Shown here: positions 42,996-55,386 of the stretch, piece after piece
Numbering within the stretch: position 1 is the stretch's first letter
Layout of the letters: every line of letters starts with the position of its first letter
Source of the DNA: Rhabditophanes sp. KR3021
Taxonomy: Eukaryota; Nematoda; Chromadorea; Rhabditida; Alloionematidae
Assembly (NCBI GenBank): GCA_963281155.1
Contig: CAUJLY010000003.1
Location: 372,001 to 436,000, forward strand
Length of the DNA stretch: 64,000 nt
Reading direction: 5' to 3'
The notes under the pieces: generated by a model
Databases searched by the model: none
Seen by the model: only the letters and a program-made list of their open reading frames with translations
What the model was told of the DNA's origin: nothing
Translations under genes and position numbers: made by a program

Positions 42996-43001
42996 TTTAT
43001 T
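42996..43001 (-). terminator. polyadenylation signal of the co-Smad gene
   Basis: TTTATT on the + strand, i.e. AATAAA on the minus strand, about 97 bases past the stop at 43098. It lies only 20 bases from the opposing polybromo signal, so the 3' ends of the two genes meet or overlap. Confidence 0.5.
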
Positions 43002-43097
43002 CAAAGATGGTCAACACATAACTAAATACTGGTCAAAATATAATTGCAAAGAAAGGTGCTGGAAACATGTCCGACGTCACAGACAACCGGCCCTGGG

Positions 43098-46000
43098 TCA
43101 AAAAGTCGACGGCGGCGAGACAAGAGGCCTGGATAATGTGTTGCTGTTACCAGCTTCCAACTCCACGATCGGGTCAGGTGAAGCCGAGTCTGGAGTTCCC
43201 ATTTCTTCCTCATTTGAAGTTGAGGGAGGTGCGGTGGTGGGGCGAGTTTCGGCCAGTTGTGTCACCACAGACTCTTGCTCTGGCCCCACCTGCTCCTGAC
43301 TTTGGTGGGGTTGAATGACCTGGTGGGGGTGGATCAACTGCTCCCCACCCGCCATTCTGGACACAAATTGAGTCACAGCGTACCTTCTGCTTCGGTTGAT
43401 TGTTTCTGCTAAACTTTTCAAAAGTCTGGAAGATGGTTGTTGGTTAATAAGTGTCATTTTAAAACTTACTTGTCCAATCTCAATTCCATATAAATGCGAC
43501 TTTCACCGATTCTTTTGATGGGTTCGAAACCTCCAAAATTGTCCAACAACGAAACTCTCAAATAAGCTTTACTTAACAAAAACTTGAACTTGTCATTGAA
43601 TGCGGTGTGGCGGAGGAGGTCGGTGCAGGTTTGGGGGTAAACAAAATCGGGGTCGGTTAGATGGTCCCTGACCGTGTAGTCTTCAAAGAAAGCCACCTCA
43701 CATTGAGATGTCCATGCTTTTCGGTCCAAGATTTTGAGGCTGTTGCTGGATCCCATCACGAAGCTCTCCCCTCCCCCGGAGGCCCCTCCACTTTCTTGCA
43801 AGTGTTTGGCCTCAATGTAGACAGGCTTGGGGCCGTCGCTCCTCATGAAAACGTCTCCCTCTTCATTTGACCCGATCAAGAACTTGAACCCACACGCCTC
43901 CCGAACCTCGACATGGGCCTTGCCTTGTTCTTGGGACTGGTTCCAGCACTTGCCCAAGTCGCACACTTCAACTTCGTCGAACTGCAAGTGGCCATCCACC
44001 AAATAATCCATAAAAGCCTCCTCCTCGAGCCGTGAATGTCCCCTGAACAAGATCGTTCTCGCCTTGAAGGTAGCTTCTTCGAAAATAACTTTGTAGAACT
44101 CATGGACGCGCATCGTGACCCAGGGCTCGGAAGAGAGATGCGCCCTGGACAGGCCTTCTCTCGAGGAGGTGTCGCTTATTTTGAGGGGACGTGGGCAAGG
44201 GATGGGGGTGTGAAGGTGGGGAGGCGGTTGGTGTGAGTTGAGTAGCTGTTGCTGTTCTCGTTCCAGATTGATGGCGCTGTTGAGGGTGTTGTGTAGTTTA
44301 AGTAGCCAAGACACTTCCTCAGGTTTTTGGGTGTGAAGGTTGAGGAGGGGTGTTTTGTCTTTTTGAGGTAGGTGGGAGAGGTGGTTTGGGGAGAGGAGGG
44401 ATTGGAGGACGTTGCGGTAGATGAATTCCTGGGTGGGATTTGCCCGGAGAGCTTCGTTCTCTTTGAGCCAGCTGAGTTGGGCTTGGAGGTTTTGGCGGTG
44501 GAGTTGAAGTTGAGCCACCGTAGAGACGTTGTTCATGCTGTCTGGGGCCGAAGGTCTGGATAGAGCTTGGACGATGGAGTTGATGAGACGTGTGGTTCTT
44601 TCGATTCTGGCCTCGATTGGGACCTTCAAGTCTTTCAGATGGCTAGGAACAAAGGGCATGTTGTCTTGTCCAGTCGGCTCCAGGGGCCTCGCGGGCAATG
44701 GAATGCCCTTTCCATTACTCAAAATCAATGCCCTCAGCTTGTCATCCAAATCAGGGGGTGGTGGATATCCTGGGTGCATATTAAGCGAGCAATATCTGGG
44801 TGTGGCTTCACTTTGAGGAAGTGGCATTTCTGGGGGCATCAATTCATCACTATCTACCGGGGATTGAGGATCTTCGTCTTCAGACATTCCCTCATCCTCT
44901 TGAAGTTCCTCCTCCACAGATTCTATCACACTATTTTCTGCAAACTCAGGGATGAAGTGGAAAGCTGCTTGTTGCTTTGAGTGGGAAACCAAATTAGTGG
45001 TGTCCGACATTGCCTTGCCCCGATTAGAAGGCTCCTCTTGGATTGTGTCTTGTTCGGGAGTAAACAAGAGCCGTGGTCTTTTGTAAGAAGGTTCACTTTG
45101 ATTGGCGGAAGATCTCTTGTATCCATGGAAAGAATGCCTTCTCCCACCCTCAACATTAGGCTCCAAAGGAATCTTCCCTCCAAATGGTACATCCAACATC
45201 ACACTCCCTCCATCACTCCCACCTGCCTTGGAAGGGAACATTGCCAAGAACTCATCAATCGTCTCCTGAGGAACAACCCTCCCCTCCGGACTCTTCCTAA
45301 CAATTTCCTCCTGTCTAACCAAAAGTCTTTGTGGCTCTAACTGGCTAACAGGCTCCACATACTTCGGAATATTAAGTTTCTCCAAAATACTCGTCTCCCC
45401 AGCTGGAATAAACCCAGAGGTAGATTCAGTCAAGGCCCTAAACAAAGCCTGTTCCTTGGGGTCTTGTGAAATTGAGTCTGCGAATACCTTGAACAAAGCT
45501 GTATCCATCTTGTATTTGTCATTAGCTCCGTTGGTGAAATGTTGGAGTAATCTATGCTGGTGGTTATTTGCTTGATGTTGAGCGGCACTTTGGCCGGGTT
45601 CACGGACAGGGGGTGGTTTATTCTTGCCATAGTAATGAAGCAACGTCTCTATACAATCAGTATTAAAGTTCTGCTTGGCTGAGGCTAGGGCGGAAGGTTT
45701 GAAGAAGTTGCGGATGGTAAAGTCCGCCTCGTTCTGATGGCAAAGCTCCTCCCTGCTGGATGAAGCCTGCGAAGGCTGGAGTGGCTCACCTTGACTCCTC
45801 GTCCCAAACATCCTGTCACCCAACCCGGCCTCAATCAACATCTCATTCCCATAAAACTTCTGGTCCTGAGTATGCCTATGATTGTCGACCATACTATAAT
45901 GTGCCTTCAAAAAAGGCACCCTATTTCTCTCCAACAAAAGATTACCAACATCCAACTGTTGCTTTTGGGGAATGTGTGGAGTTGTGGCTTTCTTGTTAGC

Positions 46001-48105
46001 TGCTTCGCTCATCTGACACAATATCTCCAGTTGATTCATGGGAACATTAACTTTGATCTCATTTGTTACTATACCCATGATATATTTGACCAAAATGCCA
46101 GTCGAATCTATGTCCAAAGTTGGAGGGATCATGGAAAGAATAGCATGAATGTAGTCGTGATTGGCGTCGTTTAGGAGTGGTTTGAGTATTTGTAGGATAT
46201 CGCCAAAAGAATTACTTTCACCTGGAAGGTGGTGTTGTAGTTGGTGGGGGTGAGGTAATGAGTTTGGGAGATTAGCCAGAGAGGTATTACATAATACTGA
46301 GGCCTGGAGGTTGCTTTGCGAGTAAGGTAAACTGAAAGGTACCGGGTATGAGGAGTGGGAACTGATATTGATGCTTGAGTTGATACTTCCATTACTACCA
46401 ATCCTATCATTTAGTCCTGGTCCAAGGTTCTGAGGATAGTTTGGGTTGAGGGAGGGTGATTGAGTGGTGAGGTTGATGGAGTTGATAGTGGGGGAGGGGT
46501 ATGAAACGCCATTGAACGAGGTAGTCGGAGGAACGAGGTGGAATATGTCATTCGGTAGGGAGTACTTTTTTTTGTTGGCTTGGGCTTGGGGGTGGTTGAA
46601 GCCGACGACAGCGGTGTTGAAGTTATTATTGTTGAGGTGGTTTTTCCATTTATCAAGATTCGGCAAAGGCTGAAAGGAGATGGAACCTTTTCTGCTGCTG
46701 TGGTCTGACAAAGCCGGGGACATCAGTGAAGTATTTGTCAGGTCACTGATATCATGCCTTACCGGCGGTTGGGTAATTTTAGTTAGTGAAGTTTTGTGGT
46801 CTAAAAGGAGTAGGATTAAAAATCACCACCATACCACTTACCTTCATTAGAATTAGCAGTCGGAGATCGGTTAGTTGCGAAATCACCATCCGTATTTTGA
46901 ACCAATATTTTTTCATAATGATAAGGATTGACACAAACTAGGTCAGTCTTGGCCTCAAACGAGTGATGGCAGGCATCAGTTCCGCGCAACTCATTTTTAG
47001 TGGCCACATCCCATCTGAAGGCCCTAGCATACACGTGATGAGGAAATCCTTTTTTACCGGCAACCTGAACACATACATTTAAATAAATTGAAAATCAATT
47101 TTTGTATTAACATCCAATTTAACCTCTACTAGTCAATCTTTTAATTTTGGTCATCAAGCTGCCCACATTTTGTTTTAAAATACAAAAAACACAAATATTC
47201 GAGATGTTGACAGGTTATCGTAATCGCTCCCAAGCAACACTATATCACTATGGAACCTGTACAAGTTCAAGACCTTTTTTTGGTGGTAGACTGTTTCGTG
47301 AGGCAAGCAGATGCCATGTTCTTTCCCTAACTTATAATCCTTATTATTTACTTTGAAAAACATGTAGAAAGTGAAGTCAACTGTCAAATGAAGAAGGTAG
47401 TAGAAATAATAAGAAATCAAGACACATCCCAAAATCAATTTAGATAGAAATGTGGGTGCAGGTGTTGTTTGTTTGGATGTTGAAGAGTGGTGAGTTATGA
47501 TCGAATGTACCTTAATTCAATGATTTTAAATTTTGGTAAAGCAAACAGAAGACAATGCAGTTGAAGACAACACAAGGAAGGAAAGAGTAGAGTGTAACAA
47601 TGATATTGGAGATGCCGTGCCTTTGCAATCAAGCCTAGTCAAGATGTTGGAGTCGATGTATGCCTATGTTGGGGATTAAAGATACTTGTAGTTATTATTG
47701 TGAAGTCATTCAACAAATAAAGCTCCATTTGAAGATTAGGAGTAGTGAGACGTTTTTTGTACATAATATATTTACGATATTTTTTAATTTCTAGCTCAAA
47801 AAACTGACTTGTAAACGCCCATCAAGGGTTCTATTAATAGTAATACAGGTACTGTCGATGGTTCCACGACTAGCCACAGCAATAATAAATTGATCCAACT
47901 CATGCTTCCTATCCTTCAACTTTTTGACCAAACTTTCAATAGCTTTCTTGGAAAAGTCCTTGTCTTTGTCAATGACAAAACTACATAGATAGGTAGTAAT
48001 AACAGCTGTAGAATCATTAATAGACGGTCTATTAGGAATCAAGGGAGTAGTGGGAGCAGTTGGCGGGGTCTTTTTTTTTAAAGAGTCTCCGTTTGTTTTG
48101 GACAT
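43098..48105 (-). CDS. SMAD4: Smad4-type co-Smad with very long linker (SMA-4/DAF-3-like)
   Basis: Four exons (48105-47809, 47064-46842, 46800-43470, 43425-43098) join in frame, giving 1,392 residues; typical Smad4 is about 550. The MH1 domain (about residues 30-150) shows [38 protein letters not shown] and [10 protein letters not shown], nearly Smad4 sequence, with the zinc Cys/His intact. A linker of roughly 800 residues, low in complexity and rich in N, S, P and Q, has one helical stretch. The MH2 domain (about 1020-1280) is strongly diverged but keeps Smad4 landmarks: the EGDVFMRSD segment aligned with GEGDVWVRC, and an SRIYMELRL strand. A 110-residue tail follows. Co-Smads carry TGF-beta/BMP signals to DNA. 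No phospho-SSXS tail is present, as expected for a co-Smad. Confidence 0.9.
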
Positions 48106-48109
48106 GTTG

Positions 48110-50695
48110 GGATCCAAGGATTTGATACTTGTTGTGTAGGAAAGTGTAGTAATATCAAAAATGTAATGTTCAAAGTAGAGTGGGGTGATTAGCTTCCAAA
48201 AAAATTCTTTTTAGGTGGTGTTTCCTGCGTCCTCTGTATATATATCAAAACTATATCAATAACAAAATCAGTTTGTGTTTAGTTTTGTACATATGTGTAG
48301 GAGATAAATATATGTTGCGAATGAGAATTAGATGATTGTATATATATTTTTGTATAAATAATCAAAACATCTAAAATATAAGAATTTTATATAATATGGT
48401 AATTCGTAAAATGTATTCAATTTTTATTATTATTTATAGAATATTAAATTTGACTAGTATTTGAATCAATGATACTGAATCCAAGTGTTTTCCAATTATT
48501 AAAAAGGACTTAAGATGCTGATTCCAAATGGTTAAAAAGGCACATTTGTAGGCTTAAAAATGCAAATGTATAAATATCAATAAATAAATATTTGAAATTG
48601 CTAAAAATCAGTGTTAATTCCAAATGGCTTTTAAATATAAGATTCTTAAAGGATTAAAATAGAAAACGTCTGCAGTGATGCTAATTCTTAACGGCTTTCG
48701 AATCCGAATTAAGTCACCACTTAGAAACAGCTTTTTGATTAATGGATTGACCAAACTAAATTCGACGTCGTATTGCATTCATACAAAATGTTTAATGCTC
48801 CATATGGATGATAAAGCTCATAAATGAAAGTTCATGTGAATTGAGAATGTAATATATCAGTAATAAAACCGACACACCAGTCAATTAATGAAATCGAAAT
48901 ATCAATAAATTACCAACAAACCCTCAAAATACTTTTCTGATCAAATATAGTAGTAATAAATGTGTGTTAATATTAAAAATGAATTGATTCCCCAAAAAAA
49001 TGCGATAGTATATTCAAAATGTATTTATGATTAAAAGGAAGGCTGTTGTTAATGATAAAAAGGAAGGTACCATTTATTGTTGATTACAAATAGTATCAAT
49101 GTTAAGTTTATTAGGTGTATTTATTTGTGATAGTACCAACATATTACGTAACTTATTTAAATAGAAGTATATTAGGTGCATTGTTAATGGCTGTTAATAA
49201 TGGGTAATGAGTGCTTAATAATTATAGGTGTGCAGATATAATGGATATTGGAATAGTTAGGCACATTTTGAGGTGATACAAATGATTGTTTCAGAAGATT
49301 AGTGTTGGAGAGAAGATTTTGATTTGTTTGTTTACTTTTGTGGGATAGGGGAAAAAAGTTGAAGGAATGAACTTTTTAATTTAATATGTAACTCTTGGTG
49401 GTTAGTATCTTTGGTGTATGAAAATGTATAGTCGCGACAAGAAAAGTCGTCTGGTCCTTTTAAAAATACAGAGATTATATTAACGATGCGGAGACTGAAT
49501 GGAAAATAATATGTATATGTATAATATATGTGGCTGGTGGTGAGAATATAAAAGTTGTGTATAGACCAACCACAAACAGGAAATACACTTTTGAAACTCG
49601 CCTTGCCCCAGTATAATTTTTGAACTCTTACATATTATTATGTTTAAATATAAAAAGTAGTATGTAATAATGTAATATTAGGTGGTGATGCAGAGTGACG
49701 CAATACAATTTCAGGCTGCTGCTCATTCTTGTACTTTAAAGTATATTATTTTATTTTAATAATATTAAGTAGTTATTAGTTGTGTAGATATTTTTTGGCA
49801 AAAACAACAATATAAATGTTATCATATTTGAATTGTATGTATGCGTGTCTTAAAAATATGTTTTTTCTTCATGCTTACTTGTTTTGAATATTAAAAGGGA
49901 AATGAAGTTGACAAAAGATTTGATGTATAAAATTGTGTGTATAGGATTGTGTGTATAATTGTGTATATAAATTGAATGCGTAATTATTGGGTAGAAATTT
50001 GATGAGAGTTTGGTTAAACGAATGTGATTAAAAAAATACGTTTGATTATACACACACACCACGCACAATTGTGATGCGCATTTTTGAAATAATCAAATTT
50101 AAAAAATAGAATACACAATTTGCCGTTGTCTCGCTTAAAAACGACAGTGGCTGTTTTAAAAGTTATCAGCTTTAGGGATAAAAATACCTAGACGTTGCCG
50201 AGACGCCTGTTTATAAAAAATGGTCAGCAGCCAGAACTAAACAATACGTCGTGTATATATTCATATGCATATGTTTTGTGCATCTATCTGCCTTTTTGCA
50301 AAGACGATAAACTAAAGTTTTGTTTAATCAACACACATCTCTATACTAATAATAAGTATAGTATATATATTTGGATGATCAACCATCATTTTGTATAGCA
50401 AAACAAACACACATCATATTATACTTCTAAATATATGTTAAAAGGGATATTCTCAATGTGAAATAACTATTGAACGGGGTCTGCCAACACCTAATATTCA
50501 AAAATATCTAGTGACGCCAAATCTTTATGTCACATAAAAACGACATGTACAAGTGAAAATGCATAATGTAAAGTAAAATTTGCCTATTCAAAAAGAATGT
50601 TGATTAAAAAATTGATTGTTATTTGAAATTACATAACACGCACGGGGTGGTGTGTTACTATCCCCTCTACTAGATATAATATTCACCTTTAGCAA
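48110..50695. other. 2.6-kb AT-rich intergenic region
   Basis: Promoter side of both the co-Smad (-) and a small + strand gene. Very AT-rich, with simple TATA tracts and the diffuse repeat listed separately. Short ORFs (49850-50068, 50195-50398) are low in complexity and not called. Confidence 0.5.
48465..48715. repeat. degenerate dispersed repeat, about four copies
   Basis: A motif like GATGCTAATTCCAAATGGCTTT recurs at about 48470, 48516, 48610 and 48676 with 60-95 base spacing and strong divergence. It is non-coding and origin unknown; could be the remains of a tandem array. Confidence 0.35.
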
Positions 50696-50701
50696 AACAA
50701 C

Positions 50702-51123
50702 ATGCCCTTATGCGGAAATGGAAGTGATGAGTTCGAAGAACATTGCCAACGATGTCATTCAACGGTAAGTAAATGTTTGTTGAACATTGAAAAATGAAAA
50801 GAAGGCTCTCACAGTAGTGTTGTTGTTTAAACTGAATTTTGCAGAATATAGAAATAATTTATGATAGTTTACATGCCTACTTAATTACTGGGTTTATGTG
50901 GTGCTTTTGCATAGGTTTTCCCTTGGCACGTGTATTGAGAAGGCGCATATGTCGAAATTGTGAAATGGAAATGTTGTCTAATCAATTGGGAGAGAATAGA
51001 ACGGAAATGGGATTGAAACCTTATCATTTGTATGAAGCTCCACTAACGACCAATCAACAATTAGCGGTATTGAAAGACCTTGAAAGGGACATCATCAATG
51101 ATAATTTAAAATTGCCTTTATAA
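50702..51123 (+). CDS. small single-helix membrane protein with Cys pairs
   Basis: Two exons (50702-50764, 50845-51123) with an 80-base intron give 113 residues. The N-terminal exon has CQRCHS; the second has a membrane segment (YLITGFMWCFCIGFPLARVL), then a basic patch RRRICRNCEMEM and a soluble acidic tail. The CxxC at each side of the helix could bind metal or be lipid-modified. The RRR after the helix suggests a cytosolic C-terminus. AATAAA follows at 51142. Family not recognised. Confidence 0.65.
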
Positions 51124-51141
51124 AAAGAAATAGAATGTCAC

Positions 51142-51147
51142 AATAAA
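51142..51147 (+). terminator. polyadenylation signal
   Basis: AATAAA 19 bases after the stop of the small membrane protein gene; the facing GalNAc-transferase gene ends at 51240 on the other strand. Confidence 0.5.
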
Positions 51148-51239
51148 AAAAAGAGAGATAAGATGTTAAAATTAAAGCTTTTATTATTGTCAATAAATTA
51201 AATATGTATATGTATTTTGTTTTTGTGTGCGTATTTGTT

Positions 51240-54200
51240 TTAATATTTCCATTCCACTGGATCTATAATCCAATCTTGGCCTTGTGACTTCTTCCAACAT
51301 GAAGTGAGGGTAGGGAGGAGGTGAGAAGAATCTTGATATAAAATACCTTCATTATTGTAATGTTTGTTTGATGGAGAATCTAAACATAGCCCGCTTTCCA
51401 CATGCTCGATTTGATTAGACTAAAAGTAAAAGCACATTATTTTTGCTTGATAAGACACAAAAACGAACATCCTTGTAATACTTCCAATTCTCTAACTTAT
51501 ACCCACCACACTCCTTGACTTGAACAATAAATTTATCATATGAACCAGCCATCTTTGATGCTAATAAACACGTATTTTCGTCGCTTCTAAGTTGGCCTTT
51601 GGTGTTGTATATCCACATCTGAAAAATAACCAAAAAATAATAACAAATAAAAACAACATGGTAATTGAGTTATGTCAAAAAATTGTTAGAACCTGCCACG
51701 ATCCATTCCCACAGTGCATTCTTTGACAATTGCTTTAGAGTCTTCACTCATCAATGAGATACATGTTTCCGTTCGTTTATGTTTAATCTAAAGAATAGAA
51801 ATTACCTCGGTTCGATCGAATTGGCTATGGGAGCAGTTTTTCATAGAAGCCTTTTTACTTCCATGTCCCTGGGATTGCCAATGAAGACAAGCCCCCTTAT
51901 TTTGTTCTAAACTCTGACCGTGAACCAACTAAAAAATTGATGAGCCGATAAGCCAACTTGATTATGACTTACTCTTCCAAAAACATCATTTTCCATAGGC
52001 ATAAAGTGATCTGGCCAAATATTTTGCAAGTACCATTTGAAAGATTTGCACTTCAATTTCCTCCTCAACTCTTTCCTCTCCGAAACATCTATAATAGTAC
52101 TTAATTTCTTTGCGACGGAACTTGTTCTATAAAACAAATCCTGCCATGAATCCATCCACACAGACGCTACTCTAGCCAAATTTTGGAAAACAACTTTAAT
52201 TGAACTTTTGCCGTGGGGATAGTCATGGGGGGAAGATTTCCTAAACACATGCCCTACATGTGAAGCCGGCAAAATTTCAATTCTCCCCCCACATTGCCAA
52301 ATTCTAAAAGACATTTCGATGTTGTCACCGCCCCAAAATTCGAAAAGATCGTATGTACCTAAAAGCAAGAACAGCCATCAACTAAAGTTCATTTTTTTTG
52401 AAACAAACAACTCTTACCCATGTGGTAAAAATAATCTTTATCAATTGAAAATAAGCCACCCGCCATGACAGGAGTTGGGATGTTGGAGTTGTTTTGTGCT
52501 TCTAGAGAACGTATCATTCCTATCGACATCGAATACCACCGAAATTGCAAATTCCAATTAAAACCACCTCGATACAATTCGATGCCTTTTTGGTAGGACT
52601 GTAGATGTGTGTTAATATAAGCATAAACAATTCATTTTTTATCAATTAAGTTTGGGCCAATTCAAATACTTCCACAAATTTATATAATATCTGATGATGG
52701 TTGCGCAATCAGCTGGCGTGTATATCAATATTTTGCCGGTTTTCACCAATTTTTTATCAACTAATACATCCCAAAAGATGTCAAAGTTAAAGAGAAAGGC
52801 ATTAGGTTGTGTAGATGGCGATTCTAGAGAATTGGGAAGGGCAAGACTTTGTTAAATGAACTTTTATTGGAGTATAAAGGTAGTGATCAATCAATGGAAT
52901 TGTTTACCCATTGAAAAAGGAGACTGAGGATGATAGTGATATTGGGGATCGTGCTGCTAGACCAAACAAACATTTTAGAGCTTTTCTCTGGCTCATAAAG
53001 GCTCTAAGAATGATTGGTTGTGCCGAAAGACGCATACTCATAGTTGGGTCCCTTTATGATGTTGGAGGATGGTTCGCTGGTGGAGAAAGATGGGAAATAT
53101 TCGGAGAATCTATATCTCAACTGTAAGGCTCATATACCTTGGAGGTGTTAGGGAAAGTACCAAAAACATATTATTAGTTTAAATCCAGCACAGAGAAACT
53201 TGATTCAAATTGGACTGATGAGGAAGAAATTCTGTTTGGCAAGAGACCAGGACAATCTCAAAAGACGTGAATTCAGAGCGCCTAGATGAAGTTGATGATT
53301 TGGATTCTGAGACCAAATTGACTGAAGAGCAGGTAAAGGTTTCGGAAAGCTATTTAAAAGAGAGCTACATCTACAGCTGCTATGAAAAGAACAAAGAAAC
53401 TATTTTGAGTAACAATAAAGAAAAAACAGTTATAACAAAAGGAGCTAGACTGAAGAAGATCGGACTGAAAAAGAAGCCGTCGAAAAGCAAGATATTACAA
53501 CTGCATCGAATAATAAGTATAAATAAAAGAACAAAGAGATTACAAATGAACGTCAAAGGCGTTGACGGTAAAAGCCAATGAAGCAGCTTTGATACCAATC
53601 AAAATATTGAGATGCTGATCCTGAAAGTGGTGTCAACAAAAAGGAAGTGAAAAGAGCAGGAGGGCCTAATGCAAGACGCGGTTTGATTTTGGCTGAGTTG
53701 AAGGTGGAATATGATGAAAAGTGAAACAAATAATCATTCGTTCCTTAATTATGTCTCTTTAATTTGCAAAAATAGTTTAAAAATTTTGTTTTTATCCATT
53801 TGTAACAATGGATTTAGTATTATATTATGGTTTTATGAAACTTACGAAGGTTTCGTCGTTGATGACGTCAATCACGGGACAGACAACGTTTTTTCTGTTT
53901 TCTTTTATCCGAGAAAGTAGGGGTTCTAGCCAACCGATGGTGCATTCGCAGTGAGAGTCTAGAAATGTGAGGACTTTTCCGGATGCCTCCTGCGCACCCA
54001 TTAAACGTGCCTTGATCAAACCAACTCTTTTTTGAGACCGTATTATCTTGACTCTTACTTTCAAAGTCTTCACAAAAACTTCCAAGTCATTATTTAAAAA
54101 AGTCCTGTTGCTATAATCATCCACCAAAATGATTTCATTCAACAAATGCGAAGGTGATTTGTTAATTACACTAACAACAGTTCTAATCAATGCTGAGTAA

Positions 54201-54698
54201 GCTTCATTGTGATAAACAATAATTACGGAAGTGTCCGGTAAATGTTTGTCATAAATAATATCACGCCATTTTGATTTCCTGACATCAGGCAAAGTTCGAT
54301 TGGCTGGAATCAAATCACTAGCTACTAAATTAAATTGGTTTATTGCGAATAAATGTTTTGACTTGGATGCTTCTTTGGAGGTTAAGTAAACGGAAACACC
54401 ATTTGATCCATAACCGGCTCTTGGTTTATAATTATTACCATTCAACTCTGCAAACGTATAATTCGGCTTAATTTTGTTTTGTGCAGGACCTGCATAATGC
54501 CCAACAATAACTTTCACCTTATTTCGATTAAATTTGTCACTCGACGCAACCACCGCAATCTAAAGCAATAAAAAAGGTACAATAAAGTCTCTTACTTACG
54601 TCATCGTTTCCATAACTACCAAACAAAGCCAAGCTACTCCACACAAAAACAAAAGAAACAACGACTAAGCAAAGTAATAAAAATTTAAGATGCCTCAT
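51240..54698 (-). CDS. polypeptide N-acetylgalactosaminyltransferase (GT27, ricin-type lectin tail)
   Basis: Exons 54698-54600, 54559-53846, 52598-52418, 52358-51973, 51928-51693, 51618-51469 and 51419-51240 give about 640 residues. A signal anchor (FLLLCLVVVSFVFVWSSLALF) marks a type II Golgi enzyme. The catalytic half holds DTSVIIVYHNEAYSALIRTV, LVDDYSNR and LTFLDSHCE (the DxH metal motif); TPVMAGGLFSIDKDYF and FEFWGGDNIEMSFRIWQCGG form the second half, with Asp in the usual GGEN. A beta-trefoil lectin domain follows. It starts mucin-type O-glycosylation on Ser/Thr. Odd points: exon 5 contains an in-frame TAG removable only as an 18-base intron (51788-51805), and then a one-base frame break near 51730, so the lectin part may be damaged. 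The 1,247-base intron carries antisense coding debris. Confidence 0.88.
52775..53720 (+). pseudogene. antisense coding debris within the GalNAc-transferase intron
   Basis: On the + strand, several protein-like runs follow each other in changing frames: 52780-52856 (starting MSKLKRKALG), 52911-53126 (an amphipathic stretch with a charged start), about 53190-53268 (NWTDEEEILFGKRPG), and 53267-53581, lysine-rich. Stops and frame changes separate them and no intron consensus joins them. They occupy most of an intron that is far larger than its neighbours. This fits a decayed gene or retrocopy inserted there. Parent family not recognised. Confidence 0.45.
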
Positions 54699-54704
54699 AA
54701 ATTG

Positions 54705-55380
54705 AAGGAATAGTTCTAAATATGGTAGGATCAATCAATGATAACACATTTCCTCTTTTATAAATGTGGGTACCATGCAAATAAATGCCTAGTGCAAAAT
54801 ATGACCTTCAGTTTTTTTGAGTGGGTGTGTGTTTGATTGAGAGTAAATGAATTTGTATGTGTTTGAAAGGAAGGTTAGGGAAAGAAGATAAAAGTTGTCG
54901 GAAGTTAGGAGTTTAGAGGTTATGTGAGGTTCTTTAGATAAAGGATTTTTTAATAGTTGTCTAGCCTTATTTGAAGGGCTTCAAGATGTGTAATTTTTGT
55001 TAAATCACAAACTATATTTTTTAGACTTAATATAAAAACTTTATAGATTCCATTTTTCAAGGATCAGATCCTTTGCCGGGTTAATCATACATGTGGATTA
55101 TTTTAACACCTCGATAAGGAAATAATGATTAAAACACATATATTTAATTACAAAAAATGAGTACTTAAAGTCTCTTCAGATTGAAGCAAATAAGTTGTCT
55201 GCTTAATTTTCTATTAAATACTGGCATCTATTGGATAAAATGAATTTTGTATGGGACTAGTAAATTTAATATTAATGCATTTACGGATATTTCAAAGAAA
55301 ACAAAAAAGAATCAAAGTAGTATACAATATTTATTGAGTTTATCTTAATTTAGAAGTGTTAAAAAGATACAATGAATGAA
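54705..55380. other. intergenic, no gene seen
   Basis: AT-rich, between the start of the GalNAc-transferase gene and the 3' end of the repeat-bearing secreted protein gene. It should contain the transferase promoter. No ORF of note. Confidence 0.5.
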
Positions 55381-55386
55381 TGAAAT

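Noticed and set aside
50041..50070. CA/GT-rich stretches as possible telomere-like or Z-DNA repeats
   Set aside because: Runs are short and irregular; no TTAGGC or other telomere array is present.
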